The notes beneath the pieces are model-generated. The model was not told the origin of the DNA, searched no databases, and was given only the letters and a program-made list of their open reading frames with translations. From Macrolepiota albuminosa (taxonomy: Eukaryota > Basidiomycota > Agaricomycetes > Agaricales > Agaricaceae), in the NCBI GenBank assembly GCA_027475525.1, contig JAMWFC010000008.1, forward strand, positions 124,001 through 188,000: 64,000 bases of DNA, written 5' to 3'. Shown piece by piece: positions 11,965 through 22,149 of the stretch. The position numbers and the translations under genes are program-made. Position 1 is the first letter of the stretch, and every line of letters starts with the position of its first letter.

Positions 11965-12400
11965 TACTCAATCGGTGTTTACCAGCCTTTACAGTAAACC
12001 TTAATTTGTTTTTCTTTTTATATTTGTATCCACAGAAAATTACCCTCAGTTGTACAAACAATTTGGTGTGACTAAGGGTGAGTACATTTTTACCTACATG
12101 TACTTATCTTTATTAATTCACACCCTGTAGACTTAACTTGTGTATTTATCTATAGGTAATGCTCAGTTATGCAAACAATTTTGGTGTGACTGAGGACTCA
12201 ACTTGTGTATTCATCTACATTTTGACTTATCTCTATCAGCTATTATGTACATGTTTTTAAAATTTGCTCCACTTTAGCTATCTCTGCTGGCTATTATGTG
12301 TCTTGAAAATGTTTTTTTTTTTCTTTTGTGGTTATCACCACAAAGGGGTAGACAGTTCACAAAGTCAACCTCATCTCCCATGGATATTTACATAGATACA
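11965..12400. other. Right flank of gypsy 1: short imperfect repeats, no gene
   Basis: Two copies of a 'caaacaatttt(g)gtgtgact' motif preceded by 'ctcagttRt' (about 12047 and 12165), and the same 'aaaatttgctcc...agctatctctgctggct' words seen on the left flank. Confidence 0.5.
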
Positions 12401-13349
12401 CAATATTTGTCTTACTAGCCAATCAAGTATGGAGCTACTCTGCAGGAAATGCATTCATGCACTTTGTGTGGGGCTCAGGTCATTCAATACCTACTAAAAC
12501 CCTGGTTGCTTTTCTCCATGACTTAAGAAGGTCTATTCCACTTAGTAAGAAGTTTCTCCAGATGTTTCTAGCTATCTTCACCTCTCTTGCCTTCTTACTA
12601 AAATGGGATGCATCCATCAAGAGGCAGTCTATTTTCAGTCTTTGTGCTAGTGCTTTCCTCAGTCTGCTCTTTGCTTCCTTCTTGGTGATTATTCTTTCAG
12701 GGTCCGATTTTCATGCTATCTTCCATTCACATCTAATCTTTCAAATCATTCTAGATGCTTTGGATACCACTATCTTTGAAAATCTATTTGCACTAGCTCT
12801 TTTTTTCCTTTTTTGTATTTTATGATCGCACAGCCTAGCTGGCTGCCAAGTAATGGTTTTGTAAACTCAATACCTCTCACCTCATATAATTTCTCCATAT
12901 TGCCTCTTGATCTGACCTCTTGCATTCTGTCAGAATATGTTCCATGGATTCCAGCACTCCATCACATGATTTGCAGACTGCTTGTCTCTCAAAATTTGGT
13001 ATATTGTCCTAGTACTTCTCTACCTTGTAGCCATTGTGCATAGTTCTCCACAGGTAGGCCCTTGTTTCTCAGGTCAGGTCTTTGTCTCTTAGTGAGGTCT
13101 ATATTTTTTCATCTGTCAGTAGCTTGTTGTTCACTTCCTTTACCATCTACCTTGTCATGTCCAAGTGGGTTTCAGTTCCTCTCCTGAGTGGGGCAGGTCT
13201 CTGCTCTAGCATACCTCTATAAATTTGTGCTTGTAAGCTTGTTGTTAGTTTTGCCCCCAGCACAGCAAAGCCTTCAGAGATTTCTGTGCTGACTTGGTCT
13301 GGGGCCTGTTTGTTACACCTTCTCCTGTCAGTCTATCTGCTCCATCATT

Positions 13350-13593
13350 TGTTGCAGCTGATAATATGCAGAGTTAACAGACTTATATCCATGTAGACTC
13401 AGACCTAATAATCAGGCTGGCGTTTTGTATTCAGTGGATAATTTATTAAGGAAATGTAAGTAAGTATATACCTGGCGTTTTGTATTCAGTGGATAAGAAA
13501 TATAAAACGCCAGTAGTAAGAAAAATGAAACAAGGTCACATGAATAGCAAATATGTAGTTGTGTGGTAGTCCTGGCACCTAAAGTCTTCAACA
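13350..13593 (-). repeat. 3' LTR of the copia element
   Basis: 244 bp, TG...CA, matching 19370-19612 with scattered differences. Both hold a twice-repeated motif around 'tggcRttttgtattcagtgg' on the + strand. Confidence 0.9.
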
Positions 13594-13801
13594 CTGCCAT
13601 CTGATGGAGTGCCCACAACTTCACTGAGATCGGTTTTAGAAAACTCCTCAACCAATCTCATGTCATGCCTAAGCTTGTCAACAATGACATGAGGGAGGTT
13701 TTTAGTTAGGAGATTGGTGGCCATGTCTTTGCCAGGAATATAAACCAGTTTGAGTTTTCCATTATAAGTGGCCTGCTGCAGCCAGAACCAGTGCCAATCA
13801 A

Positions 13802-14606
13802 TGTCAGGGAACTCCTCATTTCTTTCTTCTTTCACTCCTTATTCCTTCACTCTCCTTTCATTTATTTCCTTATTTCTTCTATCATTCTCTCATTTTGCTG
13901 TTTCTATTCTCTCAACACTATCTGTTAGTACTATTCTCAGCCTTTGAGGTGCTCTGGTTCTTTAGCTATCATTCAGACAAGTGTGGGCCCTTCAGCACCG
14001 CTTCCAGACTGCTTATATAAGCCAGAGTTTGCCTTTCTGACTTCCAAGGTCCAGAGTTTTCCTGCCTTGTTTGCACAGTTGTTTGGTTAGTCAATTTTTG
14101 AGTTTTTAAGATTTTGTTGTACTTATTGACAGATGATACTCAGCCAATATGGTAGACGACTATATTTATTCCACTAGGTACCTGTTGACAGATGATACTA
14201 CACTACTTATCAGCTCCTGTGTGAGGTAATATAATGCCCGTACATACCTCAGTTGATATGGTAGATGACTGAGGTACTGGGCATCTGTTTCCAATCAATA
14301 TCCTGATCAACTGTACAGTTTCTTTCTCCAGAAAATTTACCTCCTCCCTGCGGCACACACATCATGTGATGCTTGGCTGCAGTGGTGCATACTCTGCAGT
14401 CCCTCCTTCTAACAGTACTGTGCAGTTGTTTTCCATGCTTCAGAAGCCACAGAAGCATCCAGGGAATCCCTAGACTTGTTCTCTTTGGATCTTCCTCTGC
14501 GAGGTGAGTAGTTATTATAATATTGTCAGTACATACTTCGATACACTTTGGATCTTCCTCTGCCACCTATGTGACTGAGCCACAGCCTCTAGAGGTTACC
14601 CTTACA
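13802..14606 (-). repeat. Solo LTR X1
   Basis: Starts tgtcaggga and ends cccttaca, with perfect target duplication atcaa at 13797-13801 and 14607-14611. It is 805 bp, against 518 bp for X2 and X3, because of about 287 extra bases near 14117-14403. Strand given is relative to X2 (+); true LTR orientation is not established. Confidence 0.93.
14117..14403. other. About 287-bp insertion in solo LTR X1
   Basis: X3 reads straight through 'ttgttgtactgtacagttgtttcc', whereas X1 has about 287 extra bases between 'gttgtac' and 'tgtgcagttg'. A short direct repeat (tac) borders it. It contains two copies of 'ttgacagatgatac'. Nature unknown. Confidence 0.55.
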
Positions 14607-15243
14607 ATCAAGGTGTTTCAAGTGCCCCATATGCTCAGGCTGCTTGGAGACTGAGATGGCTGACTGGTTGTTGATATTGAGAATCATGAGTGTTGACTGT
14701 GGAGAGCTGATATTGCTGAGGAAATTGCAGAGCCAGCAAAGCTCCCTCTTGGTTTTGCTGGCTGCAACAAATTCAGCCTCCATGGTAGAAAGGGCAACAA
14801 TATTGAGAATCATGGGTGTCAACTGTGGAAAGCTGATATTGCTGAGGAAATTGTGGAGCCAGCAAAGCTCTCTTCTGGTTTTGCTGGCCACAACAAATTC
14901 AACCTCCATGGTAGAAAGGGCAACAAGAGTTTGTTGTTTTGATATCCAACTGATGGCACCACCAGCCACAAGCAGGATGGAGCCAGGTTGTGGATTGCCT
15001 GTTGTCAGGGTTGCCACCATGGTCTGCATCAGTATAAATGGTGAAGGGGGAAGGCGATTGACTAGCTGCCTTGGCAGAGTACTCTATTTTATAATTGAGA
15101 GTACCACAAATATATTACATGAGATGCTTTACAGCTTACCAGTGTTTCAGTCCTGGGCATGCATTGAATCTACAGAGGACACCGATGGCAAAAGCAATGT
15201 CTAGGCAGGTGCACATTGCCAAATATAGCAGTGCTCTGGTAGC

Positions 15244-16181
15244 CTAGATGTAGGGGACATTATGCATGGCTTCAATGTCTTCAGAAGTGACTAGTGTGTC
15301 TGCTTTAGAGAGGCATACACCCTGCTTGCGCAGAGTTGAAATTGCCTTGCAGTCAAGCATGTTGAACCAAGAGAGGACTTCAATAGCATATGCCTTCTGA
15401 TTGATCCAGAGCTTGCAGTTAGGATGGTCACAGGTGACTACTATGCCTAGTAGACCAGTTGTTGGCCTGAGATGGCACAGTTTGAAGAATTTTTGCAATT
15501 CTGCAGTTATTTTGAGGATTGCAGGTTTGGACTTTGAGGCAAGTGTCATGTCATTGACATGTATGGGCACAATGATGTGTATACTGTCACCAATATAGAT
15601 ATAGACACAGGGTCTGAAGTGATGCAGGTGAAGCCCAACTGTAAGAAGACTTTGTGCATGTGCTTATATCATAAGTTTGCCCCCTGTTTCAGGCCATAGA
15701 GGCCCTTGTGTAGCTGTGCACATGGCTCGCCATCATTTGCCTGATGTTTGATGTCTGGTGGTACATCTTCTAGGAAACCTTCTGAAAATTTCATGTATAG
15801 TTTGGCATCCACTACTCCATGCAGAAAGGCAGAGGAAATATCCACCAACTTTAGGTGCATGTCCTCTGCTGCAGCCAGTGCAAGAACAGTTCAAACTGCT
15901 GTCCAATGAGCTATCAGAGCATACGTTGTGTCAAAGTCAACCCCAGGACGTTGGCTAAAACCCTGGACAACAAGGCAGGCTTTAAAATAGTTGATGGCAC
16001 CATTGGAGAGGTACTTGACCTTGAAGACCCAGTGTGAACCAATGGCACAGCACCCAGCAGGGAGATAAACTGGTTGCCATGTGCTGCTGTCTTTAAAGGA
16101 GTTCATTTTGTCACACATTGCCTTGTACCACTCTAATGTGTTCTTGCTAGCCATTGCTTCCTTATATGATTGGGGGTTCAT
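15244..16181 (-). pseudogene. copia reverse transcriptase (RVT_2) remnant
   Basis: Minus-strand blocks: NPQSYKEAMAS at the N-terminus, TWQPVYLPAGCCAIGSHWVFKVKY, ACLVVQGFSQRPGVDFDTTYA, then LKLVDISSAFLHG and CAQLHKGLYGLKQGA, then HVNDMTLASK. The last stands where copia RT has YVDDxLxxS, so the second catalytic Asp is kept and the first is Asn. Several frameshifts and stops separate the blocks. Confidence 0.88.
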
Positions 16182-16656
16182 GTTGTGAGCACCTGCTTTA
16201 TATAAAGTTGTGGCATTTGTGCTAACAGCCTCATATCCTCCAAAATGCCATGCTTGACAAAAGCACAGCCAGCAAGTATTAATGCATCTTCTGATTCTAT
16301 GTTCAGAGTAAGAGCCACTTCTCCTTCCTTGTGTGTGTCTGCATCATCAACATCAACATGCCACAGAGGTTTCTCTACCAGCTCTTCAGAGTAAGGAGAT
16401 GGTGGCAGTGGTGGTGGTGGCTTATGTGTAAGGGGTGATTCTTTGTGTTGCTACTTGTGCACAGCATACCGGTACTCAGCATCAGCATTATGTGCTGGGA
16501 ATCTGATACACTGACTTGGTTTGCATGGTGGCAGCAGGAGTTTAAGTTGACATGGAGCTCATGTTCTTGTCGATGATTCAGCTCCCACCAAACTGTTGTG
16601 GTCTGATGGTGTCACTGTTTCAGGTGGCGTGAGCCATTCATCAACTCTTGCTCCCA

Positions 16657-17761
16657 CTAGTCCTGGATGCAGCTGTCACTTGCTGGTATATCTGTTGATG
16701 ATGCTGATACAGTGTGGGAGGTGATGGCATCATCAGAATTGTATGGAGAATAGTCTTCATGGTCGCTGAACATACTAATGCTAGGTGTGAGGGAGGTGTT
16801 AGAGGGTGAAAGTCCTGAAAAATGGGTCTCATCAAATATTACTTGCATGCCATTCTGCTGTGGTGAAGCAATGTTGGTGAATTCAAGTCTTATGCCTTTA
16901 TTTCTGCAGAACGTAAGGAATTTGTTGAAAATGAATTCACCATCTTTGTTGTGATGCATGCACTTGATTTTTATGCTGGTTTAGCACTCAATAAGAGCTT
17001 TGTATGCCTTGAATGCCTTGAACACATCACTCTTTTGTTGCATAATGTAGGTCTCTGCCTACCAAATGCTGTCATCAATGAAGGTACACCACCATTTGTC
17101 ATTGGTTTGATGACCTCCTACAGGCATCAGTCCATGTACATCTGAAAACACTCTTGCCAATACCTTAGTTGCATGATCTGCTAATTGTGGGAATGGAGCA
17201 TGGTGTTGCTTGCCTTATAGGCACAGTTCACAGATGTCTGGAAGGGATGAGCCTGGTTTGATCTTTAGATCTTTTGTGAGGTCCTGTGTAATGAGTTGTT
17301 CCAAACATCTAGTATCTATGTGGCACATCCTTTTATGAAGCAGGCCTTTCTCAATTATGGAAGAGGACGTTGAACCTGTGCTAGCTACCTTAGCAACATG
17401 TGCTAGTGACAAGATGACCATGTGCCCATCTAAATAGGATGTGAGGGTTTTGTCAATAGTGGCAGAAAAGATCGGCTTGTTCTGAATGTTGAAAAAGACC
17501 TTTTGACCATGAAAAATGATAATGAATCCTTGATGCACACTCAGAGCAGTAATGGAAAGAAGATTGTTGACTAGCTTGGATATAAATAGAATATTGGTGA
17601 TGATTCTTATTCTTCCCAGCTGGTCTGAACTGTACATCCCTCTTTCCTGCAGAGTAGACTACCATGTTATTTGCAAGATATATAGGGACTCTCCATGGCT
17701 TGAAAGAGTCTGGTAAAAACCATTCATAATGCGGTGTCATATGCATCAAGTGTAAGGGCAA
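16657..17761 (-). pseudogene. copia GAG-pre-integrase and integrase remnant
   Basis: Minus strand: protease/pre-integrase sequence (YEWFLPDSFKPWRVPIYLAN), then LHKRMCHIDTRCLEQLI ... ICELC, the HHCC zinc-binding segment upstream of the integrase core. Lower down HHNKDGEFIFNKFLTFC and ASPQQNG belong to the core; the first catalytic Asp block is not recognisable between them. X2 inserts just upstream at 17751. Confidence 0.8.
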
Positions 17762-18268
17762 CCTCTAGAGGCTGTGGCTCAGTCACACAGCTGGCAGAGG
17801 GAGATCCAAAGTGTATTAGAATATATACTGACAATATCAAGGTAGCTACTCACCTGGCAGAGGGAGATCCAAAGAGAACAAGTCTGGGGATTCCCTATGC
17901 CAGGTTGGACGCTTCTGGGGCCTCTGAAGCATGGAAAACAACTGTACAGTACAACAAAACCTTAAAAACTCGAAAATTGACTAACCAAACAAGTGTGCAA
18001 ATAAGGGAGGAAAACTCCGGACTTTAGAAGTCAGAAAGGCAAACTCCGGCTTATCTAAGCAGCCTGGAGCGGTGCTGAAGGGCCCACACTTGTCTGAGTG
18101 ATAGCTAAAGAACCAGAGCACCTCAAAGGTTGAGAATAGTACTAACAGATAGTGTTGAAAAAGTAGTAACAGCAAAATGAGAGAATGATAGATATAATAA
18201 GGAAGTGAATGAAAGGAGAGTGAAGAAATAAAGAGTGAAAGAAGAAAGGAATGAGGAGTCTCCTGACA
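17751..18268 (+). repeat. Solo LTR X2
   Basis: 518 bp, tgtaaggg...cctgaca, with perfect target duplication tcaag (17746-17750 and 18269-18273). Inserted in the copia protease region, opposite in orientation to X1 and X3. Confidence 0.93.
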
Positions 18269-19369
18269 TCAAGGCACCAGAGTCTGTACTTCACAGCATG
18301 TCAGCTAGTAAGAGGGAAGGTGCAGCTAATTGACAAACAGCTGCCTCAGCTTTAACAGTGGGTCCATCACAGCCCTCCTCAACCTTAGGTGTATCGGTGG
18401 TCTTGGCAGCATTGGCTTTTGCTCTGCATCAACCTCCTTGTTTTTTAGATTTTGTGTTGGTTTTACCCTTCTTTGCATTTTCCTGAGCAGCAGCAAATTT
18501 TTTTGGACAGTCTTGGACCTTATGTGGACCATTGCATATATAGTATGTAATAGTGCAAGTGGTAGCGGCGGCAGTTTCTGCTTCTTCCTCAGCAGCACGA
18601 CACTGAATTTCCTCAGTTCAGAAGGCCTCAAGGACTGCTTCCTTAGTTAACTCATTCAATAGCAGGACTGACAAGATAAATGAGGCGTAGTCCTCACAGG
18701 GAAGTGCGCACAGCATAGCCATGGTTGAAAGCTTGTTGTTGAGCATGTCAAGTGTATATCCAGGTGATGTTGACCCATCAGAGCCTACAATGGCTGCTAG
18801 ACAGAGAGCTTTGACTTGCTGCATTGCACCCTCAACCCACATGCAGAGCCCAGTTAGACTTCCACCATCTTGCAGACAAATGTTGAATAAATCACTGAGA
18901 GAGTTGAAGTGCATATTTGGAGCAGACTTTGAATGGATCTGTTTCAGCTTATGCCACATTGCTGTGGGGTTATCTCAAATATCATCAATGTGGATCTTAT
19001 TCCCTTCATCAAGCTATTGGTAGATTTCTCCTGCAGCTCTGTTGCTGTGGAGCCAATACAATTGTATTGCCTGGGCTGATGTGGTGTCTCTTTGATCCTT
19101 GGGTTCCATTTCTAATCCAGAGACAATTCGGGATCTGCCAACAAACATGAGTTGTCTGTACATTGCCTTTTCCCACTCTGCATACTTAATTATGCCAAGC
19201 TTGGACATCAGTGATTGAGAAGTAGTATTGTCCATGTATGGCAGGCAGGCCAGGGTTGATTAGCGTTAGAGTCATGGAAGTGGTGGAGTTTAGGACAAAT
19301 GCAGGTGATGCTTCTACGTTTGGAAACAAAGCAAGGATAGTATGATTTTGAATATAAGTCCCCATTACC
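18269..19369 (-). pseudogene. copia gag remnant
   Basis: Minus strand from about 19235: NTTSQSLMSKLGIIKYAEWEKAM, then MWHKLKQIHSKSAP...FNSLSDL, then ELTKEAVLEAFELRKFSV and a Lys-rich stretch with a C...H...C pattern (CNGPHKVQDC, near 18500), a degenerate zinc knuckle. This resembles the UBN2-type Gag of copia elements. It has stops and frame changes. Confidence 0.75.
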
Positions 19370-19612
19370 TGTTGCAGCTGATAATACGCAGAGTTAAGAG
19401 ACTTATGTCTGTGTAGACTCAGACCTAATAATCAGACTGGCATTTTGTATTCAGTGGATAATTTATCAAGGGAATGTAAGTAAGTACATACCTGGCATTT
19501 CATATTCAGTGGATAAGGAATATCAAATGCCAGTGGTAAGAAAAATGAACCAAGGTCACGTGAATAGCAAGTATGTAGTTGTGTGGTAGTCCTGGCACCT
19601 AAGTCTTCAACA
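19370..19612 (-). repeat. 5' LTR of the copia element
   Basis: 243 bp. On the minus strand it ends ...gcaaca, followed by ggtaatgggg. A similar 'ggttatggg' follows the LTR of the second copia-like element, so this is probably the shared primer-binding site. Confidence 0.9.
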
Positions 19613-19694
19613 TCATTGCCTTTCTATACTGGCATGTCCTTTGACCTTCTCAAGAATGGTTATTCCTGACCTACTTTTTAGTGTGGCTACTAGT

Positions 19695-20212
19695 TGTCAG
19701 GGGACTCCTCATTTCTTCCTGCTTTCACTCTTTATTCCTTGACTCTCTCTTTATTCATTCTCTTATTTTTGCTGTTATTCTTTTACTTTACTGCTTCTAC
19801 CCTTTCAACACTATCTATTGGTACTATTCTCAGCCCTTGAGGTGCTCTGATTCTTTAGCTATCATCCAGACAAGTGTGGGCCCTTCAGTACCACTTCCAG
19901 ACCACTTATATAAGCTGGAGTTTGCTTTTTTGACCTCCAAGTCCAGAGTTTTCCTGCCTTGTTTGTGCACTTGTTTGTTTAGGCAATTTTTAAATTTTTA
20001 AGGTTTTGTTGTACTGTACAGTTGTTTCCCATGCTTCAGAGGCCTCAGAAGCATTCAATCTGGCATAGGGATTCCCTAGACTTGTTCTCTTTGGATCTCC
20101 CTCTGCCAGGTGAGTAGTTATTATAATATTGTCAGTATATACTCTAATACACTTTGGATCTCCCTCTGCCAGCTGTGTAACTGAGCCATAGCCTCCAGAG
20201 GTTGCCCTTATA
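19695..20212 (-). repeat. Solo LTR X3
   Basis: 518 bp, tgtcaggg...cccttata (the terminal CA has become TA), with perfect target duplication ctagt (19690-19694 and 20213-20217). It interrupts the RNase H of the LINE remnant. Confidence 0.92.
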
Positions 20213-20930
20213 CTAGTGCTCTCATAAGGTCTTGGTTTGCTATCCTGACCCATCTGTTGTTTTTGTTCTTTCTTAGGTACCTTGTTAGACTATCTAGTAT
20301 CAGTTTAGAATCACTTGGGACTTTTAGCAGTTGGTCTTTCAGGGCTATGTTGGCTGCCCTTAGTATAGCTAGTACCTTCCCCATATTATTTGTTTGTTGC
20401 AGGTTCTCTAGTAGTCTTATAGATTCATTTCTCTCATCTTCTTGTCCAAACCAAACTCCTGCTCTAGCCACTGCATCTACAGATCCATTTCTCATGCAGT
20501 ATCTGTCTGTATATACCTCTATTAGTGAGAGGGGTGGCTGGCTGTATCTTGAGTAATCCACATTCAATGTCTTCATTGCTGCTACAGGTGGGGCAAAAAC
20601 CCTAAAACCATTCTTTAGAGAGTTTCTATCATTATTTCTAGGTTGAAGAGGAGTCTATCAGCTTGTTCCATTATTTCCTCCTCTTTGACTGTGAGGGCTC
20701 TTCTAATAGGCTGCTCCCTTAGCAACCATTTGCATCCAAGTTTGTTAATCCATTCTTTTGTACTCTCACAACACTTATGTAGGTCTTCACACCTCAGACT
20801 CCTCATTTCCTGACACAGCCAACAGGCACAGTTGTGTCTTAGTTTGTGTCTAGGGTTTAGGATTGGGTCTATCTTATTAGCAAGCTCTAGCATTTCACCC
20901 ATTGTCTGTACTTTATATGTCACTCTTTAG

Positions 20931-21180
20931 CATACTGTAGCTGCATGTATTGAGGCAACCGGCTTGGAGAGCGTGATATGAACATTTACCTGCATGTTAG
21001 GCAACTGCACCTGAGTGATGTGTGACCATTGCTAGAATTAGCAACCCTGCCAGGGATGTGTGACCGTTGCTAGAATTAAGTAGCAACCCTGTCAGGACTG
21101 CATGCTGATGGTCCTGAGCAATGTCAGTTGGCTCACTGTATTTGAAATTGAGACTAACTAATTTTCATTTTATTACTTAA
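20931..21180. repeat. Short tandem repeat in an otherwise empty gap
   Basis: Two imperfect copies of about 40 bp containing gatgtgtgaccRttgctag at 21017-21098. Nothing else recognised. Confidence 0.6.
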
Positions 21181-21325
21181 TTATATACTTTCTTTGTTTC
21201 TTTCTTATACCATTTATCTCTTACATTTCTACATATTCTGTCTTTCCTTCTCTCTTGGGGATTATAATGTTTAGCACAAGGAGGATTCGCTGCCGCCCCT
21301 TTTGTTTCCTTGGTCACGATTTGCT

Positions 21326-21809
21326 TTATTTGGCGACTATCAGAAGAGAAGGAGGGCAAAAAAGGCAATAGTGCACCTGAAAAATCTGACTCCAGTTCTT
21401 CTCCATACCAAAACGGGTCAACGGCAGGTCATCATTCCAAATCTCACAAGCCGCATGAAGTAGCTGGCAGTGATGACCTAACTCAATGACTCCGTCAGTC
21501 AGTCTGGGCACGCCGACCACCAGGTAGTGGTGGAAGAAGGAGGTAGCGCATTCCAGGAAAGTGGGGGGATCAATCATGACATGAGCACGATCACAGCGGG
21601 GAGACCACACAATGCTGGTTGGGCTTTCCATCGCAAAGACTGATGAGATGCTGTCGAGGCCTGGGCAATTTATAGGACTTGGGCAGTGTTTCAACTAGCA
21701 ACAGCGTGGGAGGGCACTTCTCAAGGGGCTTGGACCCTGATGTGGACACAAACCAATAGGATGTGCTTAACTCATTTTTAGGTCGCACAAAGAGGAAGTT
21801 AACCTTCAA
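21326..21809 (-). pseudogene. Possible last exon(s) of the element 2 antisense gene
   Basis: Minus-strand coding-like sequence in two frames: VNFLFVRPKNELSTSYWFVS then, after a frame change, ECATSFFHHYLVVGVPRLTD and EIWNDDLPLTRFGMEKNW. Composition is protein-like but I recognise no family. It may be a downstream exon of the gene starting at 24634, or an independent fragment. Confidence 0.35.
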
Positions 21810-22149
21810 GATCTAGCACTTATAGCCACCATCACCGAATAACCACAAGCGATCAGTGGCACTCTATTTCTTATACATTAAAACTTCTTGCATGAATTGA
21901 CTTATTTTTCTACAGACAATACCTATTTCTTCCTAGGCTGGCACGATATTGGCTATTGGGTTGCGCTGGTAATAGGGGTTTTTTTTTACGCTATGATGAT
22001 TTACTGAGCGTTTTCCCTTTTTCTTACTTTGTATTTGATGACTTACAAACTGACAATTTCGGAACAAAGGGGGGAGTGTTTATTTTTAGCATGGCTATCA
22101 CAAAAATTTACAAAGTCCACAAAGTTCAAAGCGCTATGGGTCAGTGACT

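Larger units (their letters stand above)
13560..15029 (-). pseudogene. copia RNase H and pol C-terminus (broken)
   Basis: Minus-strand RNase H: SILLVAGGAISWISKQQ, VALSTMEAEFVAASK, then (after X1 is removed) HLKHLD followed by IDWHWFWLQQ, YIPGKDMATNLLTK and DKLRHDM, the typical copia ending. An imperfect 126-bp (42-codon) tandem duplication lies at about 14675-14926, so the VALSTME..F..ASK..ELCWL segment occurs twice. X1 splits the ORF between 13802 and 14606. Confidence 0.88.
13350..19612 (-). mobile_element. Ty1/copia element, nested in a LINE remnant
   Basis: Terminal repeats of about 244 bp (13350-13593 and 19370-19612) begin tgttgcag and end cttcaaca on the + strand. They are flanked by a perfect 5-bp target duplication tcatt (13345-13349 and 19613-19617). 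Removing it rejoins the LINE RNase H frame. On the minus strand the order is gag, GAG-pre-integrase, integrase, RT, RNase H, which is the copia order. The element is broken by many stops and itself carries solo LTRs X1 and X2. Confidence 0.93.
12400..20930 (-). pseudogene. Decayed LINE C-terminal part (RNase H plus CCHC), split by copia and a solo LTR
   Basis: Minus-strand coding remnant in three pieces: 20930-20213, 19694-19613 and 13349-about 12400. The first has a C-x2-C / HxxC cysteine-histidine region (RHNCACWLCQEM...CEDLHKCC) and then an RNase H domain: EVYTD, QQTNN, and SDSK. The second continues it (KVKGHASIE), and the third resumes with NDGADRL, the usual RNase H ending. Then come a YLWRTMHNGYKV block and C-x2-C...H...C (CKSCDGVLESMEHILTEC, near 12940-12995). 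The order parallels ORF2 of the intact LINE at 30.5-35.5 kb. It has several stops. It is split at 13349/19613 by the copia element and at 19694/20213 by solo LTR X3. Confidence 0.85.

Noticed and set aside
14675..14926. copia RNase H duplication as artefact
   Set aside because: 126 bp, imperfect, in frame; a genuine old duplication.
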